From: Craterostigma plantagineum
Taxonomy: Eukaryota > Streptophyta > Magnoliopsida > Lamiales > Linderniaceae
Assembly (NCBI GenBank): GCA_027422505.1
Contig: JAPQWV010000766.1
Location: forward strand, 1 to 64,000
DNA length: 64,000 nucleotides
Direction: 5' to 3'
Below, in pieces: positions 21,773-33,457 of the stretch; positions within the stretch are counted from its first letter, which is position 1; the number at the start of each line of letters is the position of its first letter. The notes beneath the pieces were generated by a model. That model searched no databases, had not been told where the DNA came from, and saw only the letters and a program-made list of their open reading frames with translations. The translations under genes and the position numbers were made by a program.

Positions 21773-22616
21773 ACTAAGAAGTGAAAAGAAGCTTCAATCT
21801 CTCCAAGAGACCAAGGAGTTGGAGGTAGCAAAAGAGACAGAGACATACGATCAGAGCGAGGTCACAACCACGAACACTAGGGTTTACGAAAAGGACAAGC
21901 AGGCCGAGAAAGTAGAGGACGAGCCAGATTTACTCTTGGAGGAAAACAAGGTCAACCCACGCCCACCGATAAAAATCCGACCTCCATATCTAGCGGCTTT
22001 ACGAAAAGGGAAGAATCATGAGGATTTTGATCGTTTCATTAATATATTTAAAAAACTTGAAGTTAATATCCCTTTTGTTGAGGCTTTGTTGCAGATGCCT
22101 AAGTATGCCAAATGCGTAAAGGAGCTACTATTCAAGAGAAACAAATTAGAAGAAAACGGAACAGTAGCTCTCACCGAAGAATGTTCAGCGGTACTACAGA
22201 AGAAGCTTCCGCCGAAGCTTAAGGATCGAGGGAGTTTCTCTATTCCTTGTGCTATTGGATCTCTTTCATTTAATAACGTATTATGTGATCTTGGTGCCAG
22301 TATTAATTTGATGCCATTTTCATTATTTAGGAAATTGGGACTTGGCGAGCCGAAACCCACATCGACTATCCTCCAGCTTGCCGATAGATCAATCACGTAT
22401 CCACGAGGAAAAATGGAAAACGTATTGGTGAAAGTAGGAGAGCACTACTTCCCAGCTGATTTTATTGTGTTGGATATGGAAGAAGACGATGATCTCCCAT
22501 TGATACTCGGACGTCCGTTCCTAAACACGGCAAGAGCTATCATTGATGTCGGTAACGGTAAACTTATTTTGCAAGTCGGGGACGAGAAAGTTGAATCGAT
22601 GTTTATAAATCTATGA
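21723..22616 (+). CDS. Gag C-terminus and aspartic protease of the non-autonomous element
   Basis: This frame follows gag in a different phase. It starts without a clear Met at the conserved NPREYANAIKLRSEK junction, so it would need frameshifting or a fused transcript. The N-terminal half is charged. The protease half has FSIPCAIGSLSFNNVLCDLGASINLMP, of which the key part is CDLGAS (near 22280): the catalytic Asp is present, in the DLGAS form used by Athila/Tat. It is followed by LADRSITYPRG and the flap-distal LILGRPFLNTARA near 22500. It ends with the normal protease end and a stop at 22616, where RT would begin in a full element. Confidence 0.85.
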   Translation, partial: WPSDTEKNPREYANAIKLRSEKKLQSLQETKELEVAKETETYDQSEVTTTNTRVYEKDKQAEKVEDEPDLLLEENKVNPRPPIKIRPPYLAALRKGKNHEDFDRFINIFKKLEVNIPFVEALLQMPKYAKCVKELLFKRNKLEENGTVALTEECSAVLQKKLPPKLKDRGSFSIPCAIGSLSFNNVLCDLGASINLMPFSLFRKLGLGEPKPTSTILQLADRSITYPRGKMENVLVKVGEHYFPADFIVLDMEEDDDLPLILGRPFLNTARAIIDVGNGKLILQVGDEKVESMFINL

Positions 22617-24839
22617 AACGCCCTACTGATGATTCTTGTTCCTTTATCGATATCTTTCACCCTTGTGCTTTTAAGTGTTCTGAGTCTTTCAGGTACAACT
22701 TGTCTGGAGAGAATACCAGCAAGCTGAAAGACCGCCAGAACACTGAGGCTGAAGCTCGAATAGATGCGCCGAACGGGAACGAGACTAAATCTAACTATAA
22801 CCTAGTTTGCTCTGTGTTGAATTTTAACAGATGGACGCTGTGGACTAAAATAAGCAGTGGCTCTAAATCTAACAAGAAGGTGGTCCCACCAAAGAAAAAG
22901 AAGAAGCCCCGTCCGAAAGACTACACAGAGGGTGCCATCTACATATGGCGAAAAAAGGAGAACCCTCGACCCCGCACGATGATGCAGACACTCACCAGGA
23001 AGAGGGGAACCCAAGGCGTACAACGATCGAGATGTTTGGAAAGAAAACTCGATCAACATTGACTATCCACCAAAATAAGCGATTTGTGAGTCGAGCTAAC
23101 GACTATAAAAACAGCGCTTCTTGGGAGGCAATCCAAGGCCTATCGATGCATATATATTATATATTATATTTAGTCCTATTATTCTAAGTCTTATTTTTTT
23201 TCTTTCTTTCTTTCTAATAAAACTCGCTTTCACGGTTCGCCTAGTCATGTTTATTTCGCAGGCTTATAACTAGTTTGGGGGTTGCATGTCCGTGACTGTT
23301 GCTTGCTTACGGCGAATCAACAAAGTCTTCTACATCGATCAACGGAAAATTCAGGGCAGTGTCACTTCTACTCTCTCTTTTCTTTTAATTTACACATTGA
23401 GGACAATGTGCTATTTAGTTTGGGGGTGGGATGTGACACATGCTAGACACATGCTAGATTTAATATGCTTACATATTTAGGTATCGATGTGCTTCGGTCT
23501 TTTAGTGGGTATAACTAATGAAGGTTGCGATTTGAACGCCATCTGTGGAATCTCCTGTCAATGATGAAAATTTTTAAATTTTTTGTCGCGATATGATTCG
23601 ATGAATTGAGTGTGATAGTCTTACATGTTGCATTGTCATGATATTAGCATGATTATTTGGCTATATTGACTGCTTTAGGAGAGTATTGCGTATCAAGATG
23701 CAAAAATCCAGCTATATATGTGAGTTTTTGAGCCTCAGAGATTAATTCAGAGCAACTCATTATGCTCGGTGTTTAGTCTTGTGTGACACGCATGGACTGA
23801 ATATTTTCGAACTTGCACTGTTATGCATGTCAGTGGTTACTATGTGGATTTTTGTGTGCGAAAATGAGAAGGGCACTAGGATTTAGTCATTGGCCTAAAT
23901 ATTTCCCTACCTTACGTATTTACCACTTAGTGAGCCCCTTTGAGCCTTATTTGACTTATTTGTTGATTTGGAGCCCAGATATTTAGCCTGATTGCCTCAA
24001 ATTTAGCCTATACGACCCCTTATCAACGTGTTAATATCTCGATATCGTCAAAAATGGCTTGTTGGTTGAGAAGGAGCTAATCGTCGATGCATGTTAGTTG
24101 TGAACTCGTCCTATGATATAGATCTCTCGTCGTAGCGAACTAGAAACCTCTCCATAAGACGTAGAAAAAAGATAGGAGGGGCTGGTTCCAAAAAAAAAAA
24201 GAAAGAAATGTAAAAAAAAAAAAGAAGAGAAAGAAAAATATTGAAAAAAAAAGATAAACCAGGCGAGAAGAACTAGAAAAGGAAAAAGGACGAGTCGAGT
24301 GAAAAATAGGCACGGCGTCAGAAGAGCGAAATACGGCGTTAGAAGAGCGATTTGATGATTGACACGTTTGATATTTTTAGCTCACTTTCCCATATGACGC
24401 ACCTTTGAAAACCCGAGCCCCATTACAACCTTTGATGAAAGACCCTTTGAGTCGTGCATGACTTCTATTATGTGACTATGATGTGATATATTTGCAAGGC
24501 TAGAGTATTATCTTTTCATGTCGTGAATTGAGCGTCTTTAAACAGATCCCTTTGAAAACACCCGAGCGAATTGAGCGATCCTTGTTAGAGTTGTGGATTG
24601 ATGCGTGGTATAATTCTAGAAATGTCTTTCATGCTATGATAAGATTGCGATATATTACCTCATGCCTCGTGTTTTGACTAGATCGTTCATTAGTTGACGA
24701 TTATCTCAACTTTATATGCTTTCACATTTTCTGAGATGAAACAGGGGAATTTCATTGACTGATGTTCTATAATCCTAACTTGATTTGATTTTATTTTGCT
24801 TTTATGATCGATGACGATCGAAGCTAGTTTGGGGGTTGT
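22617..24839 (+). other. 3' untranslated region of the non-autonomous element
   Basis: No RT, RNase H or integrase homology in any frame. Recognisable relics are the motif AGCGCTTCTTGGGAGGCAA at about 23115, which in Athila/Tat elements lies at the end of pol; CATTGAGGACAATGTGC at 23395; and three TAGTTTGGGGGT purine tracts at about 23271, 23415 and 24825, the last being the functional tract next to the LTR. A poly-A-rich stretch occurs at 24190-24300. Short open stretches at 22613-23187 have no similarity that I recognise. Confidence 0.75.
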
Positions 24840-26306
24840 TGATAAGTTAGGATTTTACACTATTTTTATACCCCGTGAAAGCATATTTTCGATCGTTATT
24901 TATATGAATAAGCTTATATCCGACATTCATGTTTGCATTTCGTATTTTGTAGACATCGGAGCAAAAAGGACCAAAAGCTGGTTTTATGGGCTCTTTAGTC
25001 GAAGCGAAGCTAACAAGATATATGGCCCAAAATTTATTCTTTGGCCCAAACCATCATATGTGGAGGCCCCATAGGAAATCAAATGGGGAGATCTACACTT
25101 TACGATGCATACACACTTGGGTGGAAAGAAAGATCAAGAAGGCCCACATGATGGAATTCAATTATTTAAATAGCCGAGATATATTGTTTTAAAGAGGAAA
25201 GATACACGCAGTCATATATGGAAAAATATGGAGCATATATCGGGCGAAGATCTCTCAAATATCAGGCAACTCTTTTTACCTATATATAGACTTTTGCACA
25301 GCGAATAAACAGATGCTTGGACGCTGAAATAGAGAGCGATCAACGGAGAATAATAGGAGACGACTTTTGACGGCTAAGAAGACTAGAGAAAGCTAAGAGC
25401 GATTCCGAGGGTCTCCAAGGCGTTTCTCCGTCGTCCACACGACGGAAGACGCCGCGGCGACGCGTGACGACTCGAGCATTGTGAGGGGCAAATTCTATAC
25501 CTTTATTATCTCGTTTTCAACAATGTTTTCTTTTGATTCGTTGTTGATTTCGTTTATTCCCATGTTAGCTTAATTTCTTTCGTGATTGAGGCCGTGCGAG
25601 GCCGGATTATGACTTTGTACTAATGCAATTATTATTTTATTTAATCATATGATTTGAGTTATGTATTCTTTGTTTGTGCTTCATATGTGTACGTGTGATT
25701 GGCCTCCATGCGTATGATTATTGATTGGTTTATGAGACAGACTAAGTGATTAGATCGATTAGAACGAAACATTGAATACCACTACGTAAAACCGACCAGA
25801 GATGGAATTCGGTTTCGTATGTGTGGTTTCCGATAGTTTAGGCGCCGAAAGCGTTTAAACTCGGGGAATTTCATAAAGATCGAATGCACGTATAGGAACT
25901 ACAGTCATATAGGCATATAGTTGATTGGTTCTCTATTTATGTAGGGTTGCTATTGCGGGACAAACGAGTAGCACGTATGTTAGGAAATTTTACCTTGACT
26001 ATGATTCATATTGATTAGATAAATTAGATTGCATGAAGACGTAGGAATAATTCGTGCCGAGTATGTGTCTCGATCACGTCGTCGTCACTGCTTTATCCTT
26101 ATCTGTTTTATTTGCGTTTATTTATTATTTGCGTTTTTTTATCTCTTTTATGAAATCATCAAAACTATAAAAATTTCTTTAGTCTAAATTAGAATTAAGA
26201 ATATTTTCTTAGAATTAATCTAGCTGTCTTCGTGGATCGATACTCGGACTTCGTCCGTTTTACTACTTGCACGACCTAGTACACTTGCTAGTATTTGAGC
26301 GTGTCA
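24840..26306 (+). repeat. 3' LTR of the gag-protease element
   Basis: Starts TGATAAGTTAGG, right after AGTTTGGGGGTTGT, and ends GAGCGTGTCA. It matches 19094-20570 with few changes. Confidence 0.95.
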
Positions 26307-27602
26307 CTTATTTAGCTCGATAATTCCCAATCGATCACAGATGTCGCAGAATCTTGCCTCAATTAGGGGTTTCGTGAAGATATCAGCAAGCTGATCATTT
26401 GTTCCTACTAATTCCACACTGATATTCCCCTTCTGAACATGGTCTCGTATGAAATGATGTTTAACCTCAATATGCTTAGTACGAGAGTGATGCACGGGAT
26501 TCTTAGTGATACTAATAGAGCTAGTGCTCTCACACATAATAGGAATCTTGTCATAACCTAACCCAAAATCACTAAGGGTTTGTTTCATCCAAAGAACTTG
26601 TTGACAACAGTTTCGTGAGGCCATATATTCAGCTTCGGTTGTGGAGAGGGCGACAGCATTTTGCTTTCTACTAGACCAAGTTACTAGGGAATTTCCAAGT
26701 AATTGGCAAGTTCCACTAGTGCTTTTCCTATCTTCCCTACAGCCGGCATAGTCGGCATCGGAATATCCCATTAATGGGAATTCATTCGTATGAGAGTACC
26801 ACAGACCAAATTACAGTACTCTTGATATATCTAAGTATACGCTTAACTGAGGTCAAGTGGGATTCCCTAGGGTCAGACTGATATCTCGAACACATACCAA
26901 CAGCAAACATGATATCAGGGCGACTAGCAGTTAAGTAAAGACGGCTTCCGATCATACCTCGATATTCTGTTTGATCCACTGGTGTACCTGATTCGTCACT
27001 GTCTATTTTGGTGGTCTGATGCATGGGAGTGGAAATCGCTTTGGAATCGTTCATCCCGAATTTTATCAGTAGTTCCCTGCTATACTTTGTCTGGGATACG
27101 AAAGTTCCATCGTCAAGTTGCTTTATTTGCAACCCAGGGAAGTAGTTCAGCTCACCCATTAAACTCATCTCAATTTCCTTCTGCATAGACTTAGAGAATT
27201 CCTCGAAAGAAGGATATTAGTACTACCAAATATGATATCATCAACGTATATTTGGACCAGTATCATGTGATCACCTTCATACTTAATAAACAGCGTGTTA
27301 TCAATAGTTCCAGTCGAAAATCCTATGTTAATCAAGAACTTACTTAGCCTTTCATACCATGCCATAGGTGCTTGCTTTAAACCATATAGTGCTTTATTCA
27401 ACTTAAAAACATGGTTTGGAAAATCTTCCCTAGCAAAGCCCGGTGGTTGTTCTACATAAACCTCTTCATTTATAAAGCCATTTAAAAATGCACTTTTTAC
27501 GTCCATTTGAAAAAGTTTAAAACGTTTAAAGCATGCATATGCAAGTAAGACACGTATAGACTCTAATCTAGCTACCGGAGCAAAGGGTATAACCTTTTGC
27601 AA
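26304..27602 (-). pseudogene. Sirevirus-like reverse transcriptase and RNase H, frameshifted
   Basis: RT copies RNA into DNA and RNase H removes the RNA. In minus-strand order: FAPVARLESIRVLLAYAC, MDVKSAFLNGFINEEVYVE, KALYGLKQAP and the catalytic YVDDIIFGSTN (near 27240); a frameshift near 27190; GELNYFPGLQIKQ and YRGMIGSRLYLTASRPDIMF; a break near 26780; then RNase H with SDADYAGC, RKSTSGTC, LSTTEAEYMA and DIFTKPL. A few codons between the linker and FAPVARLE appear deleted near 27600. The final stop at 26304 is created by the inserted LTR; the original codons continue at 19088 leftwards. Confidence 0.9.
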
Positions 27603-28334
27603 CTAACCTCGCTTTGTTCCTTGTGACATTACCATGTTCGTCGAGTTTGTTGCGGAAGACCCATTTGGTTCCTATGATGGATTTTTCATTCGGTCTCTCT
27701 ACGAGTGTCCACACTTGGCTCTTTTAGAACTGAGCCAACTCATCTTCCATGGCACAGACCCAGGATATATCATCCAAAGCTTCATGGATTGTTTTTGGTT
27801 CCATCATTGAAAGTAGTACATCATGAGATTCCTCCGTATCCTGATTTCGCACAGTTGCTCGAGTTTTGATTCCAGATCTGATATTTCCTATCACTTGATC
27901 TGTTGGATGACTGGAAGCATGTTTCCATTTTCTAGGTTGCAGTTCATCAGCTTCCTGTTCCAGTGTCTCTGCATTTTCATCTTTGGGAATATCTTCCTCA
28001 CTGTCTTTAGTATCCTGTAATTCTGCACAGGGCAAATCTATACCTTCCTCATCAGTAGTATCTGCGTTAGGTATCTCATCAAAAGTAACATGTATGGACT
28101 CCTGAACAGTCAGCTCCTTTTATTATAAACACGATATGCCTTAGAGTGAAGACTGTAACCAAGGAATATCCCTTCATCAACCTTAGAGTCAAATTTTCCT
28201 CTCTTATCTCTATCGTTCAAGATAAAACATTTGCATCCAAACACACGAAAGTAACTTATATTTGGAGTTCTACCATGCCAGATTTCATAAGAAGTCTTCT
28301 TTAATATCGTCCTAAGGAAGACACGGTTAGACAC
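27603..28334 (-). pseudogene. Sirevirus-like integrase C-terminus and linker to RT
   Basis: The minus strand reads SNRVFLRTILKKTSYEIW, the integrase C-terminal GKRGKFDSKVDEGIFLGYS and YRVYNKR, then a one-base shift near 28115. It continues through an acidic linker (SEEDIPKDENAETLEQEADE) to the start of RT (ISWVCAMEDELAQF). A stop at 27724-27726 interrupts this start, and the following KSQVWTLVERP continues in frame. Dead as read. Confidence 0.85.
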
Positions 28335-28361
28335 ATAACAAGCTGTACTAACAGCTTCCGC

Positions 28362-29357
28362 TCAGAACTGTTTAGGAATATCATACTCATGTAACATAGA
28401 TCTAGCCATTTCCTGTAATACCCTATTTTTACGTTCAACTACGCCATTCTGTTGGGGAGTTATAAGGGCAGAGAAGTTATGACTATATCCGTACTGATCA
28501 CAGAATGATGCAAATGACTTACTATCAAATTCCAGTCCGTTATCACTGCGTATCCTACATAAGTTTGTTTCTTTTTCATTTTCAAGTCTCTTAACTAGCG
28601 ATGCAAGGTTATCTAATGCCTCATTCTTATGTGCAAGGAATATCACCCAAGTATACCTGGAGTAATCATCAAAGATAACAAAGGCATATCTTTTACCTCG
28701 CAGACACATCGTCTGAACAGGACCAAAATGGTCGAGATGCAGTAGTTCCAGAGGTCTGGATGTGGATATCACATTCTTTGCCTTGAACGACGTCTTGGTC
28801 TGCTTGCCCATTTGGCATTCCTTGCATGTTTTGTCCTTGACGAACTTTATGTCAGGAACACCTCGGACCAGTGCATTGCTTGTGATGTGAGACAGTAATT
28901 CCATGTTGGCATGTCCTAAGCGTCTATGCCATAACCAGGTGTTATCCTGTGTAACTGCTAAGCACTTGACGTTCTGGTCAGTGATATCATCAAGAGTTAT
29001 GCAATAAATATTCATATCTCTAGATGCACTAAACAGTACCTTATCATTGTTTCTAACAATACACTTATCATTTTCAAAGGTTACCGTATGACCCTTATCA
29101 TATAATTGACTAATGCTGATGAGATTATGTTCTAGATTCTTAACTAACCATACGTCATCTATAGTGGTATGTAAAGTGTTACCAACAGTTCCAACCCCTA
29201 TGATCTTAGCATTAGTGTTGTCGGCGTAGGAGACATATCCTCCATCATAGGCTTTCACCGACACAAACTTGCTGATATCACCTGTCATATGGTGGGAACA
29301 CCCACTGTCGAGGTACCACTTGTTCTTTTTGCTGGATTTTCTTCTTTGTACCTGCAT
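28362..29357 (-). pseudogene. Sirevirus-like protease, pre-integrase and integrase core
   Basis: The frame opens with the protease site YLDSGCSHHMTG (catalytic Asp present), continues to the pre-integrase zinc region (WLWHRRLGHANMELLSH, then CKECQMGKQ), and then to the integrase core with Asp in LLHLDHFGP, Asp in RIRSDNGLEF and Glu in NGVVERKNR. It stops at 28362-28364 (TGA) after YDIPKQF, where copia normally has Trp. The homology carries on in the same frame to about 28110, so this is a single nonsense change. Confidence 0.9.
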
Positions 29358-29360
29358 GAA

Positions 29361-29774
29361 TCATTTCTTTTCTGAGGTGCCCAACTTCATGGGTCCTAAA
29401 AGGTCAGTGGCAAAATAACTCCTGTTAACACATGATATATCATCTATCACAGACTGTGATCTCACAAACACAGGCGCGCCAGTGTTAGAACTTTGATTCT
29501 TAGGAATCTGCTTTGGCCTCCAGATATATCTAGTTTTATCAACTTTCTTCAAGAAACAGTTGTTAGCATAATGACCATGACGGCCGCATGAAAAACATTT
29601 AGGCTTTCTAATATCTTGTGAAGGTGCAGCATGCTTAGGTGTTGTGGAATATCCTATCCCTGTTTTTCCAACATGTCTAGGAAGACTGAGTATCATGTTG
29701 AGATTTTGTTGTCCTACAAGAAGTCTATCATTTGTACGAGATTTTTCTTCTAAGAAATCCTTAAGAACAGACAT
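29361..29774 (-). pseudogene. Sirevirus-like gag-protease linker with second CCHC knuckle
   Basis: Contains CFSCGRHGHYANNC, a CX2CX4HX4C knuckle at about 29560-29600, in a basic linker between gag and protease. It is separated from gag by a break near 29790 and from the protease by a stop near 29358. Two knuckles (with the one in gag) fit a Sirevirus. Confidence 0.85.
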
Positions 29775-29814
29775 GTCTCTAGATATATTTTCTTGCTTCC
29801 TAAGCTTTTCGCAA

Positions 29815-31131
29815 TTACACGACTTTCTCTTCCTTAAGAATTTCTAACTCGGCTTTCAGACGCTCATTTTCTAGATCTGTTTGATGCTTCTCTCTAGCTA
29901 CGTCATCTCGTTGCCTAATCAGACTCTTTACTTGTGAGTTGAGCGACTTAATCCTTCTTTCTGCGTTTTGAATAATTTCAAACATCTCTTCCTTTTCATC
30001 TACTTCAGGAACTGAGGAAGCGTTATCATGATATTCATCTTGCCTAGCATATAATTCATTTAGAAAGAGAATTTTCTTAATAGTGGATGAAGAAGATACC
30101 TGATCATCATCATTGGCCATGTAGGCGAGATCTTCCTCTTCTTCGCTTTCGGCCTCTTCCCAGTTAGTGACCATTGCTTTCTGCTTCTTTACCTTTTTGT
30201 CACCATTTTCCATCGGGCAGTTTGAGGCGAAGTGGCCTGGCTTGTTGCACTTGAAACATTTTTGCACGTTGTTCCCCGATGACGATATTCCCTTGTTCCT
30301 AGGTTGCAACTTGGAGTTTCCCTTGAACTTCCTTCTCATCCGAAACTTTTCAAACCTTCTGGTCAGCATGGCATTCTGCTCCATTAGTTCCTCCTCAGTT
30401 TCTTCTTCACCTTCTGAAACGTTTTCATGTTCGGTGTTAAAGGCAATGTTTGGTTGATTTCGAACGGTTGGTTTCTCTTTGATGGAGATCTGAGTCATCT
30501 CGTAGGTGGTAAGAGATCTGATGAGTTCTGACGCGGAAAGTTCGTCCAAGTCCTTTGCTTCGTAGATGACAGTTACTTTGGGATTCCATTCTCTTGGAAG
30601 AGATCTCAGTATTTTCCGCACTTTCTCACCGTCCGGTATTTTCTTTCCCAACGAGAACATTTGATTGATAATGTTCATGAATCTCGCGTACATATGGCTT
30701 ATGGTCTCGTTGTCCTCCATTTTGAACAGCTCGTATTGGTGAGTTAAGAGGGCTATTCTTTCTTGTACAACTCGAGTGGTTCCCTCATGTGTGACTTGAA
30801 GCATCTCCCACATATCCTTGGCAGATTCGCATGAACTCACACGATTGTATTCTTCTCTTGTAAGCGCGCAGGCGATCATGTTCTTAGCTTTGGCATTCAA
30901 GGATATTACTCGCTTGTCTGTTGCATCGTACTCGGAACCTTTATTTGGAGTTCCATCCGCCTTCTTGGGATTGTAAGGTCCAGTCGTGATGATATCCCAC
31001 AGGTCACAGTCAGTAGCAAGCAGGAATTCCTTCATACGATTTTTCCATATAGCATAGTTTGTTCCATCGAAGAGTGGTGGCCTAGAATGGGATTGTCCTT
31101 CTGCAAAAACATCAAAACTCGAAGAAGCCAT
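29815..31131 (-). CDS. Sirevirus-like gag
   Basis: An uninterrupted 438-residue frame starting 46 bases inside the primer site. DUF4219/UBN2-type gag: PPLFDGTNYAIWKNRMKEF near the start, LNAKAKNMIACALTREEY, AKDMWEMLQVTHEGT and VRKILRSLPREWNPKVT. The zinc knuckle CFKCNKPGHFASNC is at about 30225-30265. The tail is acidic, then a predicted coiled coil (VDEKEEMFEIIQNAERRIK onwards). This is the only intact frame of the element. Start chosen at the first Met after the primer site. Confidence 0.9.
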   Translation of the reverse strand: MASSSFDVFAEGQSHSRPPLFDGTNYAIWKNRMKEFLLATDCDLWDIITTGPYNPKKADGTPNKGSEYDATDKRVISLNAKAKNMIACALTREEYNRVSSCESAKDMWEMLQVTHEGTTRVVQERIALLTHQYELFKMEDNETISHMYARFMNIINQMFSLGKKIPDGEKVRKILRSLPREWNPKVTVIYEAKDLDELSASELIRSLTTYEMTQISIKEKPTVRNQPNIAFNTEHENVSEGEEETEEELMEQNAMLTRRFEKFRMRRKFKGNSKLQPRNKGISSSGNNVQKCFKCNKPGHFASNCPMENGDKKVKKQKAMVTNWEEAESEEEEDLAYMANDDDQVSSSSTIKKILFLNELYARQDEYHDNASSVPEVDEKEEMFEIIQNAERRIKSLNSQVKSLIRQRDDVAREKHQTDLENERLKAELEILKEEKVV

Positions 31132-31176
31132 TAGATCTTTAACTCAGGCTTGTTAGGCCCGTCGTTTGAGTAACCT

Positions 31177-31188
31177 GCTCTGATACCA
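31177..31188 (-). other. Primer binding site, tRNA-Met, of the Sirevirus-like element
   Basis: The minus strand reads TGGTATCAGAGC two bases inside the 5' LTR boundary. Confidence 0.95.
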
Positions 31189-31190
31189 AA

Positions 31191-32892
31191 TGAAGATATA
31201 AATGTGCCTAAGAGGGGGGTGAATTAGGCTTATAAAATTTTATGCTTCTTTTCACAAATCCTTAGTATGGTGACTTAGATATGCCTAATAATATTGTGAC
31301 GAGTATGCCTGTTATATCCTAGTACCGTCGGATGTGTTCGGGTCTGTCTCACAGTGATAACGAAATAACTAAAAAGTAAATGCGAGACAGGATCTTTATA
31401 GAGGTTATATCCCCAACTGGGGTTTACTCCTCTCCTTGGGATTTGCTTCCCAAGAGTTTAATCAATCACTATAATGCACCGTAGCTGGATACAAAACTGA
31501 TTGGTTAGCCCAATACACAACCGAAACAAGTCGAACACTAGACACTACTAGGTTACCACATGCCAAGTTTCGTTCCTCGGAATCTCCTTGATCCCGACAG
31601 ACACAGCTCGCTACCGAAGGACCCCCGGACCTGTCCTTCCCTTCACGTGTGCGTAAACGTCGACCTTGCCTCCTTGGTATTGCTCACGTCCGAAGACAAC
31701 ACGTCCGAAGACAGAATACATGGCAGGGGATGATGGAATATCGGATAAATCACTCGCTCAGTGATGGATACACAAGTTAACGCTCAGTAAGGCAGAAAGC
31801 TATCGCAAATGGGAACTCATGAATCTCTTTATCAGTTTCTGCTCAAAGATCTCTCGTAGCTTTAAATTCGCAAATTCTCTGTTCTTTTTAAAATCTGAAG
31901 TGCAGCTCATATATAATCCTTTTCAAATAGCACTTCACATGGAAAGTCATATCAAACAATAATCACCAAATCAAGCATAGTTTCCATGTAGCTTTCGAGT
32001 CAATCATACCATATAAATCATGCTTCTAATAAATCATCACAACGGTTATATAGCACATTAAAGCATGATTATATTCCATATAGAGACTCAATTTCGTTCT
32101 TAAGCATATTCAACCACTTTGCATATATTTTCCATATCAGAATTTTCCATAGGTGATTCCCTGCTATCAGTTCCTAGTAACGAGTCAATCCAGATTTACT
32201 TTCCAAGTATGGCACACAAGATAGCAAGGCATCAGCACGTTTTCCATGTACAGCTCATAGCATTTAATCAATATATTTACCATGTTTAGCACACAAGTCA
32301 GATCAGAGCTTACTTAAATCGATTTATCACATCATGGCACAACTTTCCTTTTTGAGAGATATCACCCGTTATACCACATACCATATAAGAGCACTTTATC
32401 CATAAGGTTGATCAAATCAAATCTTTCCTAAATATAATAATTCAATCAGCATAAGGAAAGATATTAATTCAATATTGCACATTAAATACAGTGGAAAGCA
32501 TGCAAGAATCGTATAAGTGATTTTCGTCCAGGAATAAACAAGTATCAACGGATATATCACTTTCCATATATAAACAGCATATTTTCCTTTTATAACTCAG
32601 TAGGATATCTCATGCATTATTTCCATATATAGCACATAATGATATATCCTATCTCATGAACTGTCTATAACATGCGATCACCTAGTTCCATCAAATCATC
32701 ACAAAATCACACGCAATTCAAATATTCAACACTAACAATTTTCAGCTCATTAGCAATGCATGGTTGAACATTATCATGAACTTAGACATTTTATTTGTAC
32801 CAAATCGAATTGCTTATTTTATAGACCTAATGTCATTACAATTACATCGTTCATCAAAACTCTCTAACATATATGGACCAAAAAGGTCAACA
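31191..32892 (-). repeat. 5' LTR of the Sirevirus-like element
   Basis: 1702 bases, TGAAGATATAAATG to GGTCAACA on the plus strand. It contains about 650 bases (roughly 31886-32541) missing from the other LTR. The segment is AT-rich and has no coding homology. Confidence 0.9.
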
Positions 32893-32897
32893 CATGT

Positions 32898-33457
32898 TAC
32901 TCAAAATATCTCATTGGAGTAGCTTTAGGTAATCGTTATCTTAATATAACATCGTCCAAACTCTATATGTTTTCTTAGCTGGATGTATAGCAAAAAGTAA
33001 CATAAACAAATACGCCTAAGATGATGGTGGTAAAGACAACGTTGCTGCTTGTAAGGGGCTTTTGGAGAAGCGGGACTTGAACGTTACCAGTTTGCCCTTA
33101 TAATACCCTAAAATCATGTTATAGTTGTTTAATACCGATACTCATTTGCATTCCTTTTCTAAATACCATGATTTATAAATTTGTGATATTGAGTTATTAA
33201 ATTAAGTCCCATGTTTTGTTTTCTAGACAGGTAAAGATGGCTGCTCTTGATGAACAAATAGTAATTAAATTTGATTGAAATTTATTTTATTCGTAGCATG
33301 GAGTTTGGTATCTTATGATATTAGTGATAGTTATAGTCATGTTGCCTGACAATTTGACAAAAGCGGCGGAGGTTGATTTTATTTCTCTTTTCATTAATTT
33401 AATTAACGAAGCTAATTGTTCTTTAAAGTACTAATGTTCGCTACTTATGCTTTCCAG
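32898..33457. other. Flank and probable intron of an ankyrin pseudogene
   Basis: No repeat boundary or coding homology. The DNA is AT-rich and ends in a splice-acceptor-like TTATGCTTTCCAG before the pseudogene exon. A short open stretch near 33020-33110 (GGKDNVAACKGLLEKRDL) might be an exon relic, but I cannot support it. Confidence 0.5.

Larger units (their letters stand above)
19089..26311 (+). mobile_element. Non-autonomous Athila/Tat-like Gypsy element, gag-protease only
   Basis: LTRs of 1477 and 1467 bases (19094-20570 and 24840-26306) are flanked by CTTAT (19089-19093 and 26307-26311). The primer site matches tRNA-Asp. The body encodes gag and an aspartic protease, but RT, RNase H and integrase are absent from the whole 4.3 kb interior. 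The end-of-pol motif and purine tracts that follow integrase in Athila/Tat elements are kept. It inserted in the last codons of the Sirevirus-like pol, on the opposite strand. The LTRs are very similar, so it is younger than its host. This fits the class described as TR-GAG elements. Confidence 0.9.
15282..32897 (-). mobile_element. Ty1/Copia Sirevirus-like element (minus strand) with a nested insertion
   Basis: Boundaries are exact: LTR copies at 15287-16329 and 31191-32892, flanked by CATGT at 15282-15286 and 32893-32897. Coding order on the minus strand is gag, knuckle, protease, integrase, RT, RNase H, then an extra ORF after pol. YVDDIIFGSTN in RT, a long gag with two CCHC knuckles, a third ORF and several purine tracts before the 3' LTR are Sirevirus traits. 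A 7.2 kb non-autonomous Gypsy element sits inside at 19089-26311. Without it the element would be about 10.4 kb. Multiple stops and frameshifts show that it is inactive. Confidence 0.9.
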
